Of a DNA stretch of 64,000 nucleotides, positions 21,475 to 29,594 are shown in pieces. Each line of letters begins with the position of its first letter. The first letter of the stretch is position 1. A model generated the notes under the pieces. It was given only the letters and a program-made list of their open reading frames with translations, was not told the DNA's origin and ran no database searches. The stretch is from Chloroflexia bacterium SDU3-3 (lineage in GTDB: Bacteria > Chloroflexota > Chloroflexia > Chloroflexales > Roseiflexaceae): NCBI GenBank assembly GCA_009268125.1, contig WBOU01000002.1, positions 372,001-436,000 of the forward strand, written 5' to 3'. The translations under genes and the position numbers were made by a program.

Positions 21475-21482
21475 AGGAAAGC

Positions 21483-21501
21483 TGGCGCTCTCAGAGCGCC
21501 A
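21483..21501. promoter_or_regulatory. Perfect 19-base palindrome at the transcription start of the FHA gene
   Basis: Two 9-base arms (TGGCGCTCT and AGAGCGCCA) flank a single C. Starting eight bases after the -10 box, it would cover the +1 region, the place for a repressor operator. It could instead form a 7-bp RNA hairpin with a three-base loop. Confidence 0.4.
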
Positions 21502-21540
21502 ACATCGCGACCCCGCACCGATGCTCAGGAGGAGCATGCC

Positions 21541-22257
21541 ATGTCCGCGCTTGGCCGCTTTGAGTCATTCATGGAAAATCTGGTTGAAGGCTCGGTGACG
21601 CGGCTCTTCCGCAGCCCGGTGCAGCCTTCCGAGATCGCCAAGCGCCTGGAGCGGGCCATGGAGTCGCAGCAGATGGTGAGCGTGCGGCGCGTGATCGTGC
21701 CCAACCTCTACCGCGCCTACCTCAACCCGCAGGACTACGCCACGTTCCAGCCCATCCGGGGCGAGATGGAGCGCGAGATGGCCACCTACCTCTCCGATCT
21801 GGCGCAGGAGCGCGGCTTCTCGATGCTGGAGCACCCGGTGGTGGAGCTGATGTCCGACGACGATGTGCCCCGGCGCAGCATCCAGGTGGTGGCCGAGACC
21901 AGCAGCGCCCCGGCCCAGGCCGACAGCAGCGAGCGCACCCAGGTCATCCAGCCAATGCAGGCCCAGCAGCCGCGCGCCCGCCTCGTGCTGGCTGGCGGCG
22001 GCGGCAAGCAGAGCATCCCGCTAGAGAGCACGATGCTGACCATCGGGCGCGGCCTGAACAACGACATTATCCTAGAGGACACGCGGGTGTCGCGGCACCA
22101 CGCCCAGCTGCGCTATCGCTCGCGCCGGTTCTGGGTGGCCGATATCGGTTCGACCAACGGCACGTTTGTGAACGGCGAGGCCGTGGAGGAGCGGGCGCTG
22201 AACGACGGCGATGTGATCTCGTTGGGCGGGCTAGAGCTGACCTTCCGCGAGAGCTAG
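21541..22257 (+). CDS. DUF3662 and FHA domain protein (FhaA-like)
   Basis: The ATG at 21541 follows AGGAGGAGC and gives 238 residues, although the frame stays open further upstream. The N-terminal ~125 residues match DUF3662 (RFESFMENLVEGSVTRLFR, PSEIAKRLERAME), and a Ser/Gln-rich linker follows. The FHA domain at about 150-236 has the phosphothreonine-binding residues GRGLNNDIIL, VSRHHAQL and STNGTFVNG. In Actinobacteria FhaA is bound by phosphorylated partners of cell-wall Ser/Thr kinases such as PknB. No active Ser/Thr kinase is encoded in this window. The second FHA gene follows 65 bases downstream, so they probably form an operon. Confidence 0.92.
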   Translation: MSALGRFESFMENLVEGSVTRLFRSPVQPSEIAKRLERAMESQQMVSVRRVIVPNLYRAYLNPQDYATFQPIRGEMEREMATYLSDLAQERGFSMLEHPVVELMSDDDVPRRSIQVVAETSSAPAQADSSERTQVIQPMQAQQPRARLVLAGGGGKQSIPLESTMLTIGRGLNNDIILEDTRVSRHHAQLRYRSRRFWVADIGSTNGTFVNGEAVEERALNDGDVISLGGLELTFRES

Positions 22258-22322
22258 CGCCGACGTCCTTTTTTCTGTGGTGAAGTTCGAGAGCGTGCAG
22301 GACTGCCGACGGTAGCATAAAC

Positions 22323-22778
22323 ATGGAAATTGCTAACACCTCGCTGAACATCATTATCCTTCTGCTGCGGGTTGCCGTTGTCCTGCTGCTGTACTTTTTC
22401 CTCTACCAGGTGCTTCGATCGGTGATCCGCGACCTGCGCTCGGCCAGCCAGACCCCGGCGGCCAGCGGGCGCAGCCCCTACGGCCAGATGGTGGTGGTGC
22501 GCGCGGGCCAGAGCGGCGTGCCCACCGGCAAGGTCTTCCCGCTGGGGCCAAGCAATATTATTGGCCGTAGTATGGAGAGCTGCGAGATCGCGCTGAACGA
22601 CTCGTTCCTTTCGTCGCAGCACGCCCGGCTAGAGCTGCGTGGCGATGAGTGGGTGCTGGAGGATCTGAACAGCACCAATGGCACATTCCTGAACGAGATG
22701 GAGGTGCGCGACGCCACTGTGGTGGAGGAGGGCGATATCGTGCGCGTTGGTCGTGTCGAGATGAAGATCACTAATTAG
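22323..22778 (+). CDS. Membrane-anchored FHA domain protein (FhaB-like)
   Basis: The 151-residue protein begins with one TM segment (IIILLLRVAVVLLLYFFLY, about 10-30). A short linker follows, then an FHA domain at about 55-150: IIGRSMESCEIAL, LSSQHARLEL, NSTNGTFLN. This is the FhaB/FipA layout, which binds phosphothreonine peptides at the inner face of the membrane and in other bacteria contributes to division and cell-wall control. The usual neighbours (rodA, pbpA, PP2C, kinase) are absent here. Instead the complex I cluster follows after 128 bases. Confidence 0.92.
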   Translation: MEIANTSLNIIILLLRVAVVLLLYFFLYQVLRSVIRDLRSASQTPAASGRSPYGQMVVVRAGQSGVPTGKVFPLGPSNIIGRSMESCEIALNDSFLSSQHARLELRGDEWVLEDLNSTNGTFLNEMEVRDATVVEEGDIVRVGRVEMKITN

Positions 22779-22865
22779 CTGATCTGGCCAAATAGTTTAC
22801 GTTTGTTTCGTTTTGTTTTGCGTTTCTTACCTTTTTCGCCTCCACCCCCCCCATACCCCCTGTGC

Positions 22866-22871
22866 TATACT
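22866..22871 (+). promoter_or_regulatory. Probable -10 box of the nuo operon
   Basis: TATACT lies 36 bases before nuoA, after a C-rich run (CCCCCCCC near 22845) and a T-rich stretch. No -35 match is seen, so the promoter may be controlled or weak. Confidence 0.45.
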
Positions 22872-22906
22872 AAAACCGCTCGCGAAAGTGCATAAGGAAC
22901 GCAGCC

Positions 22907-23263
22907 ATGCTGACGACATATGCCTTTATTGGCTTATTTTTTGTTATAGCGGCCATATTCCCTCTGATCCCGATTGTGGCGGCCTATTTTCTCCGGCCAA
23001 AGCGCCCAACGCCTAACAAGCTGGAGACCTACGAGTGTGGTCTTGAGGCGATCGGCGACATCCACGTGCAGTTTAAAGTGCAGTACTACCTCTACGCGCT
23101 GGTGTTTGTGCTCTTTGACGTAGAAGTGGTGTTTCTCTACCCCTGGGCGGTTGCCTTCAACCAGCTGGGGCTTTTTGCACTGGTGGAGATGGCGATCTTT
23201 TTGGTGATCCTCGTATTTGGCCTGGTGTACGCTTGGAAAAAGGGCGCGCTAGAGTGGATCTAG
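22907..23263 (+). CDS. nuoA: NADH-quinone oxidoreductase subunit A
   Basis: The 118-residue protein has three TM helices. The conserved loop [24 protein letters not shown] contains the Cys of the quinone-site region, and [13 protein letters not shown] contains the acidic residues of TM2. It anchors the peripheral arm to the membrane arm of complex I. It is the first gene of a twelve-gene cluster transcribed in one direction. Confidence 0.98.
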   Translation: MLTTYAFIGLFFVIAAIFPLIPIVAAYFLRPKRPTPNKLETYECGLEAIGDIHVQFKVQYYLYALVFVLFDVEVVFLYPWAVAFNQLGLFALVEMAIFLVILVFGLVYAWKKGALEWI

Positions 23264-23313
23264 CCTCGCCCGCGCAGGCGGCTTGGCGCACCTACTGATG
23301 ATAGGGGTTGTCG

Positions 23314-24108
23314 ATGCCCGACATTGACCCGACACAGATAGAGCTTGAGAAACAGGGAATCCTGATCTCAACCGTCAATCGCTTTTACAACTGGGGTCGC
23401 CGCTCGTCGATCTGGCCGATGTCGTTTGGCCTGGCGTGCTGCGCGATCGAGATGATGGCCACCGGCCTCTCGCGCTTCGACCTGGCGCGCTTTGGGGCCG
23501 AGATGTTCCGCGCCTCGCCCCGCCACGCCGACCTGATGATCGTGGCCGGCACGGTGACCAAGAAGATGGCCCCGCTGATCGTGCGGCTCTACAACCAGAT
23601 GCCCGAGCCGCGCTATGTGATGGCCATGGGCAACTGCGCCACATCCGGCGGGCCGTTCCGCGACGGCTACAATGTGCTGCGCGGGATCGACCTGCTGCTG
23701 CCGGTGGATGTGTATGTGCCCGGCTGCCCGCCCCGCCCCGAGGCGCTGTTGCATGCGCTGATGACGCTGCAGGCCAAGATCGACGATCAGAAGCTGGGCC
23801 GCGTGAGCTGGTACGGCAAGAGCACGCCCAAGGATATCGTCATCCCCACCTGGGGCGCACACGGCCTAGAGGTGGATGGCAAGCTGATCGATGCCGTGGG
23901 CGGCCTGCCGCTGATCAGCCCGCTGAGCGGGCCGACCAAGGGCGACGAGCGCACCGGCGTGATCGAGCACCCCCAGGAGCCGCGCGCCTTCCCGATCATG
24001 GATGAGCGCGTGCAGCTGGTGGCCCCGCATCAGGCCGCTGGGCTGGCCCCCGAGCTGGCCGCCGATGACCTGAAGCGCAAGAGCGCGGCGGAGGTGCCTG
24101 GTGCCTAA
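23314..24108 (+). CDS. nuoB: NADH-quinone oxidoreductase subunit B, with C-terminal extension
   Basis: ATG at 23314 is chosen (AGGGG eight bases before), and a TTG two codons upstream is possible. Of 264 residues, the first ~165 are the normal NuoB core. It has the four ligands of cluster N2: the Cys pair in LACCAIEMM, Cys in MGNCATSGG, and Cys in [15 protein letters not shown]. About 95 extra residues (from STPKDIVIP) have no motif I know and lengthen the protein well beyond the usual 160-180. The end overlaps nuoC by eight bases. Confidence 0.97.
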   Translation: MPDIDPTQIELEKQGILISTVNRFYNWGRRSSIWPMSFGLACCAIEMMATGLSRFDLARFGAEMFRASPRHADLMIVAGTVTKKMAPLIVRLYNQMPEPRYVMAMGNCATSGGPFRDGYNVLRGIDLLLPVDVYVPGCPPRPEALLHALMTLQAKIDDQKLGRVSWYGKSTPKDIVIPTWGAHGLEVDGKLIDAVGGLPLISPLSGPTKGDERTGVIEHPQEPRAFPIMDERVQLVAPHQAAGLAPELAADDLKRKSAAEVPGA

Positions 24109-24628
24109 TCTCTCCCTCGACGAACTCAAGGCAGCCATCGACCGCGACATCCCCGGCGCACGGATCGCCACCGCCCCCAGGCCCAGCGAGGAAGCGCCCC
24201 GCAAGAAGGGCGAGCACGCCCGCGCCGACATGCTGGCCACCGACGATCTGGTGGTCGCGCCCGCGCAGCTGCCCGCCGTGGCCAGCTACCTGCGCGACGC
24301 GCTGGGCTACGAGCACCTGAGCAATATCACCGCCGTGGACTACCTGGCCGACGGCGTGATCGAGCTGGTCTACCATTTTGCCCACGTGGCGGGCGGCGTG
24401 GCGGTGGTGAAGGCGCGGGTGCCGCGCGAGCACCCCGAGCTGCCCACGCTGACCGCAGAGTGGCCGGGCGCGGCGTTCCAGGAACGCGAGGCGTATGACT
24501 TATACGGCGTGCAATTCGCCGGCCACGCCGAGCTACGCCGGATCTATATGTGGGACGAGTTCGAGGGCTTCCCGATGCGGAAAGACTTCTCGAAACAGGG
24601 CGATAAGTACCTAGACGAGGCGGAATAG
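24101..24628 (+). CDS. nuoC: NADH-quinone oxidoreductase subunit C
   Basis: A GTG start inside the end of nuoB gives 175 residues and implies coupled translation. The C-terminal part carries the complex I 30-kDa subunit signature: [22 protein letters not shown] followed by [13 protein letters not shown]. The N-terminal ~45 residues are charged and poorly conserved. The subunit is in the connecting part of the peripheral arm and is separate from NuoD, not fused as in some enterobacteria. Confidence 0.96.
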   Translation: MPNLSLDELKAAIDRDIPGARIATAPRPSEEAPRKKGEHARADMLATDDLVVAPAQLPAVASYLRDALGYEHLSNITAVDYLADGVIELVYHFAHVAGGVAVVKARVPREHPELPTLTAEWPGAAFQEREAYDLYGVQFAGHAELRRIYMWDEFEGFPMRKDFSKQGDKYLDEAE

Positions 24629-24711
24629 GGGGCGGAGTGGGCGGCGATGCCGCCCCTTCTGTTTTTTTGCGACGGCGCTGGCGGCCCCTGGCCCCGCGAA
24701 GGCGAAGATAT

Positions 24712-25836
24712 ATGCTAAAGACGCAAGAGTTTCAGGTCAATATTGGCCCGCAGCACCCCTCGACCCACGGCGTGTTCCGCATGCTGGTGACGCTGGATGG
24801 CGAGACGGTGGTGGAGCTGAAGCCCGTGTTCGGCTACCTGCACCGCAACCACGAGCAGCTGGCCGAGGTCTCGACCTACATCCAGATCATGCCGTTCACC
24901 GACCGGCTGGACTACTTCAACTCGATGAGCAACAACTTCGGCTACGCGCTGGCGGTGGAGAAGCTGGCCGGGATCGAGGTTCCGCAGCGGGCCAACTACC
25001 TGCGCGTGCTGATGGCCGAGCTGACCCGCATCCAGAACCACGCGGCGGCCACCGGCTTCCTGCTCAACGACATGGGCGCGTGGCAGACGCCGCTGGCCTT
25101 CGGCATGCGCGAGCGCGAGAAGATCCTCGACCTGTTCGAGATGGCCTCGGGCGCGCGCATGATGTGCAACTACTTCCGCTTCGGCGGGGTCTGGCGCGAT
25201 CTGCCGCCCGAGTTCATGCCGCAGCTGAAGGGCCTGATGCAGGCGCTGCCGCGCTTCTTCGATGAGAGCGAGCTGCTGCTGCGCGAGAACGAGATCCTGA
25301 TGAGCCGCTCGATCGGCGTGGGCGTGCTGCCCAAAGAGGTGGCGCTTTCGTACAGCGTGTCGGGGCCGCTGCTGCGGGCCTCGGGCGTGCCCTACGACTT
25401 GCGCCGCGCCGATGGCTACAGCGTCTACCCCGAGCTGGATTTCGACATACCGGTCGGCTCGGTGGGCGATGTGTACGACCGCATCCTGGTGCGCATGGCC
25501 GAGATGCGCGAGAGCTACAAGATCATCCAGCAGGTGATCGAGCGGCTGCCCGACACCGAGGGCGGCCACATCAACCCGGCCATGGCATCCATGGGCAAGC
25601 AGAAGGCGCTGAAGCCCGCCCCCGGCGACGCCTACGGCCGCGTGGAGGGGCCGAAGGGCGAGCTGGGCTACTATCTGGTGAGCGATGGTAGCGATACGCC
25701 CTACCGCTACAAGATCCGCGCCCCCTCGTTTATCAATCTCTCGCCGCTGGCCGACATGTGCCGGGGCTACAAGATCGCGGATGTGATCGTGATTCTGGGC
25801 AGCATCGATATTGTTCTCGGCGAAGTGGATCGCTAG
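24712..25836 (+). CDS. nuoD: NADH-quinone oxidoreductase subunit D
   Basis: The ATG at 24712 begins [20 protein letters not shown], the conserved N-terminus, so an upstream in-frame ATG (24637) is rejected. The 374 residues include the quinone-binding His of [22 protein letters not shown], and the C-terminal [22 protein letters not shown] with [10 protein letters not shown]. The last acidic residues are typical. NuoD and NuoB form the quinone cavity. An 83-base GC-rich gap separates it from nuoC, the largest gap in the front half of the cluster. Confidence 0.98.
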   Translation: MLKTQEFQVNIGPQHPSTHGVFRMLVTLDGETVVELKPVFGYLHRNHEQLAEVSTYIQIMPFTDRLDYFNSMSNNFGYALAVEKLAGIEVPQRANYLRVLMAELTRIQNHAAATGFLLNDMGAWQTPLAFGMREREKILDLFEMASGARMMCNYFRFGGVWRDLPPEFMPQLKGLMQALPRFFDESELLLRENEILMSRSIGVGVLPKEVALSYSVSGPLLRASGVPYDLRRADGYSVYPELDFDIPVGSVGDVYDRILVRMAEMRESYKIIQQVIERLPDTEGGHINPAMASMGKQKALKPAPGDAYGRVEGPKGELGYYLVSDGSDTPYRYKIRAPSFINLSPLADMCRGYKIADVIVILGSIDIVLGEVDR

Positions 25837-25869
25837 GGCGCTCGCGCACCAGCGCGGAAGGTAATTGCT

Positions 25870-27228
25870 ATGTCGGTTGAACTTGAGCGCGGTAAGGTCT
25901 ATACCGTCGATCGCGGCGAGTCGAAGGTGCGGGCGGGCCAGGGCCTGCTGGCCGGGCTCGCGGTGATCCAGCGACACGTTGTGGATGCGTTTACCAAAAA
26001 GCTGGATGACCCCAGCCAGACCAGCGGCGTGTTCACCGTGCAGTACCCCGAGGAGCGGCTGCCGCTGGCCCAGGCGTTCCGCAACTTTCCCATCCTGCTC
26101 TACGAGGACACGTCGGCCCAGCTGCTGTGCACCTCGTGCTTCCAGTGCGAGCGCATCTGCCCGCCGCAGGTGATCCACATCACCCAGGCGAAAGATCCGG
26201 CCACCGACAAGGCCGTGCCCGCGCCCGCCGAGTTCCTGATCGAGTACGACGCCTGCATGTCGTGCAGCCTGTGCGCCGAGGTCTGCCCGTTCGACGCGAT
26301 CAAGATGGACCATAACTTCGAGCTGGCCACCGACGACCACCCAGGGCTGAACGTGGGCATGGCCGATCTCTCGCGCCCGATCTCGTACTACGAGTCGCTC
26401 GCGCCCAGCTTCTGGGAGGAGGCCCGCGACAACGCGCTGAAGAAGCTTCAGGGCAATGTGAAGCGCCGCCCGGGGGCGATCGGCATCGCGCCGCAGATGG
26501 TGGGCAAGGTGCCCGAGAACCCGCCAAGCGCACCCGCGCCCGCCAAGCCCGCCGCGCCGGTGGCGGCTGCGCCCGCGCCCGCCGAGGCCGCACCAATGGA
26601 CAAGGCCGCGCGCCTGGCCGCCATCCGCGCCAAGAATGCCGCCCAGGCCAGTGGCGAGGCCCCCGCCGCCGAGGCTGCGCCCGCGCCCGCCGAGGCCGCA
26701 CCGCTGGACAAGGCCGCGCGCCTGGCCGCCATCCGCGCCAAGAACGCGGCCAAGGCCGCCGCCGAGGCTGCGCCCGCCGAGGCCGCTGAGGCCGCTCCGG
26801 TGGATGAGAAGGCCGCGCGTCTGGCCGCTATTCGCGCGAAGAACGCGGCGAAGGCTGCCGCCGAGGCTGCAGCCGCCGCGCCCGCTGAGGCCGCGCCCGC
26901 CGCTCCAGTGGATGAGAAGGCCGCGCGTCTGGCCGCTATTCGCGCGAAGAACGCGGCGAAGGCTGCCGCCGAGGCTGCAGCCGCCGCGCCCGCTGAGGCC
27001 GCGCCCGCCGCGCCGGTAGATGAGAAAGCCGCACGCCTCGCAGCTATTCGTGCCGCCAATGCGGCGAAGAAGGCGCAGGAGGAAGCGCCCGCGCCCGCTG
27101 AGGCCACGCCCGCCGCGCCGCAGGATGAGAAAGCCGCACGCCTCGCAGCTATTCGTGCCGCCAATGCCGCCAAGAAAGCCCAGCAGGAAGCTGGGGTTGA
27201 AGACGAGCACCTGGTGGATAAGCAATAA
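25870..27228 (+). CDS. nuoI: NADH-quinone oxidoreductase subunit I with long Ala/Lys repeat tail
   Basis: Residues 1-215 are a NuoI/TYKY subunit. Cys 87, 90, 93 and 97 (CTSCFQCERICP) and Cys 129, 132, 135 and 139 (CMSCSLCAEVCP) bind two [4Fe-4S] clusters (N6a/N6b) on the way to N2. Residues 218-452 are a low-complexity tail with six copies of (D)KAARLAAIRAxNAAK joined by Ala/Pro/Glu linkers. The tail is longer than the enzyme part, and the family is usually about 160-220 residues. The gene sits directly after nuoD, where many bacteria have nuoE, nuoF and nuoG, and those three are missing. Confidence 0.95.
   Translation: MSVELERGKVYTVDRGESKVRAGQGLLAGLAVIQRHVVDAFTKKLDDPSQTSGVFTVQYPEERLPLAQAFRNFPILLYEDTSAQLLCTSCFQCERICPPQVIHITQAKDPATDKAVPAPAEFLIEYDACMSCSLCAEVCPFDAIKMDHNFELATDDHPGLNVGMADLSRPISYYESLAPSFWEEARDNALKKLQGNVKRRPGAIGIAPQMVGKVPENPPSAPAPAKPAAPVAAAPAPAEAAPMDKAARLAAIRAKNAAQASGEAPAAEAAPAPAEAAPLDKAARLAAIRAKNAAKAAAEAAPAEAAEAAPVDEKAARLAAIRAKNAAKAAAEAAAAAPAEAAPAAPVDEKAARLAAIRAKNAAKAAAEAAAAAPAEAAPAAPVDEKAARLAAIRAANAAKKAQEEAPAPAEATPAAPQDEKAARLAAIRAANAAKKAQQEAGVEDEHLVDKQ
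26797..27200 (+). repeat. Tandem repeat (period about 108 bases) inside nuoI
   Basis: The segment around GATGAGAA recurs at 26802, 26910, 27018 and 27123, that is at spacings of 108, 108 and 105 bases. The first two full units are nearly identical at the DNA level, including silent positions, which points to recent duplication or gene conversion. Two older, diverged units precede them (26595-26790). Confidence 0.85.
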
Positions 27229-27240
27229 ACGGACAGGACT

Positions 27241-28551
27241 ATGGTCGACCTGATTCGCTCGCTCTTCGCGCAGTTTGGCTGGACTGGCCTGGACTGGCTC
27301 GCGATCCTGATAGGCTACTTCATCATCGCGGTCATCCTGCTGCTGGTGCCGACCATGATCTTCATGCTCCAGGTTTGGATGGAGCGCCGCGCCATCGCGC
27401 GCATGCAGGACCGCATCGGCCCCAACCGCGTCGGCCCGCTCGGCCTGTTCCAGTCGGTGGCCGACGGCGTGAAGATGTTTACCAAAGAGGACATCGTCCC
27501 CGCATCCGCCGACCAGAAGGTGCACCTGCTGGCCCCCGTGCTGGTGCTGGGGCCGGTGATGATGATCTTCGCGGTGGTGCCCTGGGGCCGTGGCCTCACG
27601 CCGATCGAGCTGCCCACGGCGCTGATCTACGTCGCCGCCGTCTCCTCCATCTCGGTGGTGGGCATGATGATGGCGGGCTGGGCCTCGAACAACAAGTTCG
27701 CTCTGCTGGGCGCGATGCGCTCGGTGGCCCAGGTGGTCTCGTACGAGGTGCCCGGCGCGATGGCCCTGCTGAGCATGGTGGTGCTGAACAACACCATGTC
27801 GCTCAACAAGCTGAACGAGCTGCAGGCTGGCCTGCCCTTTGTGGGCAGCACGCTGGCGGGCGCGCCCGACCTGGGCCTGGGCTGGTTCGTGTTCACGCCG
27901 GTGGGCCTGGTGGGCTTCGTGATCTACTTCATCTGCCAGCTTGCCGAGGGCGAGCGCACGCCGTTCGACATCCCCGAGGCCGACTCGGAGATCGTGGCGG
28001 GCTATATGACCGAGTACAGCGGCATGAAGTTCGCCGTGTTCTACCTGGGCCAGTACATCCTAAACTTCGGGCTGGCGCTGATCGCCTGCTCGGTGTTCTT
28101 GGGCGGCTGGCAGGGGCCGGGCGTGGCGCAGCTGGCGGCCATGGGCGGCGTGGGCGCGTTCTTCGCCGTGGTGCTCTCGGTGATCTACCTCCAGGCCAAG
28201 GCTTGGTTCCTGTTCTACGTGATGATCTGGCTGCGCGGCGCGTTCCCGCGCGTGCGTGTCGACCACCTGATGGGCTTCGCGTGGAAGTTCCTGCTGCCGC
28301 TGGCGCTGATCAACGTGATGAGCGCCGGGCTGTGGGCCACCATCCGCCTGTACGGCAGCAGCCCGGCCTGGACCATGGGCGACGCGCTGGGCTGGCTGGC
28401 CGCCATGGCCCCCTGGGCGCGCGAGCTGCTGGCCTGGGCGATCACAGCCGTGATCAGCGTGGCTGGCTATATCTGGATGCTGCGCGCCAACCGCGCCCCA
28501 GCCGACGAGGCGATTGCCCCCGCAGGGGCGGCTGCTGTGACCCAGCCGTAG
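27241..28551 (+). CDS. nuoH: NADH-quinone oxidoreductase subunit H
   Basis: The 436-residue membrane protein has eight or nine TM helices. Conserved loops include MERRAIARMQDRIGPNRVGPLG near residue 45, MVMGWASNNKF-like GWASNNKFALLGAMRSVAQ, and EGERTPFDIPEADSEIVAGYMTEYSGM. NuoH joins the quinone pocket to the membrane arm. It is longer than usual (about 330-345) because of a C-terminal extension with extra hydrophobic segments (from about 360). Confidence 0.97.
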   Translation: MVDLIRSLFAQFGWTGLDWLAILIGYFIIAVILLLVPTMIFMLQVWMERRAIARMQDRIGPNRVGPLGLFQSVADGVKMFTKEDIVPASADQKVHLLAPVLVLGPVMMIFAVVPWGRGLTPIELPTALIYVAAVSSISVVGMMMAGWASNNKFALLGAMRSVAQVVSYEVPGAMALLSMVVLNNTMSLNKLNELQAGLPFVGSTLAGAPDLGLGWFVFTPVGLVGFVIYFICQLAEGERTPFDIPEADSEIVAGYMTEYSGMKFAVFYLGQYILNFGLALIACSVFLGGWQGPGVAQLAAMGGVGAFFAVVLSVIYLQAKAWFLFYVMIWLRGAFPRVRVDHLMGFAWKFLLPLALINVMSAGLWATIRLYGSSPAWTMGDALGWLAAMAPWARELLAWAITAVISVAGYIWMLRANRAPADEAIAPAGAAAVTQP

Positions 28552-28579
28552 GCGCGTGCCGCGCAGGAGATTGACCCCG

Positions 28580-29212
28580 ATGACTCTGTTTGTACAAATC
28601 GTGTTTGGCCTGCTGGCGCTGGCCGCGCTGGGCAGCGCCACCATGGCCGTGAGCGTGCGCAACCTGATCCACTCGGCGCTCTGGCTGATCGCCAGCTTTT
28701 TCACGCTGGCCGCGCTCTACCTGCTGATGGAGGCCGAGTTCATCTCGCTGGTGCAGGTGCTGATCTATGTCGGCTCGGTGTCGGTGCTGATCCTGTTCGC
28801 GATCATGCTGACGCGCGACGTGGAGGGCGAGAAGACCGCGCACCTGCTGTACCAGCGCTGGTGGCTCACCGCGCTGATCGCGGCGGGCCTGTTCGCGCTG
28901 CTGATCGCGCCGACGGTGTACAACCACCCCTGGCCCGGCCTGCAGCAGACCCAGGCCGCTGCGGCTGCTTCCCAGGTGCTCTCGACGGTGGATCTGGCCA
29001 AGGCATTTTTGGGAACCTACCTGCTGCCCTTCGAGGTGGCGTCGGTGCTGCTGCTGGTGGCGCTGGTGGGCGCGGTGATGATCGCCTTCGAGCAGGGCGG
29101 GTCGCGCCGCCGCGTGCGCACGCTGGCCGAGCAGGTGGCCGAGCGCAAGGCCCGCGCCGCCCAGCAGGCCCCCGCCGCAGCCGCGCAGCCAGCCGAGCTA
29201 GATAAGGCGTAG
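28580..29212 (+). CDS. nuoJ: NADH-quinone oxidoreductase subunit J
   Basis: ATG at 28580 ([10 protein letters not shown]) follows AGGAGA by about ten bases. The 210 residues form five TM helices with the conserved [44 protein letters not shown] and a late LVGAVMIAF. The TM3 region carries the pi-bulge involved in coupling in known structures. A basic, Ala-rich cytoplasmic tail of about 40 residues ends the protein. Confidence 0.96.
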   Translation: MTLFVQIVFGLLALAALGSATMAVSVRNLIHSALWLIASFFTLAALYLLMEAEFISLVQVLIYVGSVSVLILFAIMLTRDVEGEKTAHLLYQRWWLTALIAAGLFALLIAPTVYNHPWPGLQQTQAAAAASQVLSTVDLAKAFLGTYLLPFEVASVLLLVALVGAVMIAFEQGGSRRRVRTLAEQVAERKARAAQQAPAAAAQPAELDKA

Positions 29213-29219
29213 AGGCGTT

Positions 29220-29546
29220 ATGGTGACACTTCCTGATGCGGTCCCTCTGCCGTTTGTGCTGCTTGTGGCGGGGGCGCTCTTCTGTATCGGCCTGTTCGGT
29301 GCGCTCTCGCGGCGCAACGCGGTGCGCATGCTGCTGGGCGTCGAGCTGATGCTCAACGCGGTGAACTTGAACATGGTCGCGTTCTGGCGCTACCTGGAGC
29401 CGGGGGCGTCCTCGGGGCAGGTGTTCGCGCTGTTTGTGGTGGTGGTGGCTGCCGCCGAGGCAGCGGTGGGTCTGGCGATGGTGATCGCGATCTACCGCCG
29501 CCGCGAGACGGCCAATATCGATGATGTTGATGTGTTGAGAGGTTAG
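29220..29546 (+). CDS. nuoK: NADH-quinone oxidoreductase subunit K
   Basis: The 108-residue protein has three TM helices. The TM2 signature [19 protein letters not shown] holds the conserved membrane Glu, and TM3 has [21 protein letters not shown] with the second Glu. Both lie on the proton-transfer axis. The gene begins seven bases after nuoJ. Confidence 0.97.
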   Translation: MVTLPDAVPLPFVLLVAGALFCIGLFGALSRRNAVRMLLGVELMLNAVNLNMVAFWRYLEPGASSGQVFALFVVVVAAAEAAVGLAMVIAIYRRRETANIDDVDVLRG

Positions 29547-29594
29547 GCCGCGTCGCAGGGCCTGGCCCTGCCGCGCCGCCCTGGCGAGGTCGCT

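Noticed and set aside
26595-27200. Frameshift or assembly error joining nuoI to another gene
   Set aside because: The frame stays open through all six repeats with normal codon use, ends in a stop and is followed by nuoH 12 bases later. It reads as a genuine tail.
24715-27525. 936-codon open frame on the minus strand opposite nuoD, nuoI and nuoH
   Set aside because: The plus strand encodes three conserved complex I subunits. The antisense frame is an effect of high GC and of the repetitive nuoI tail and has no recognisable domain.
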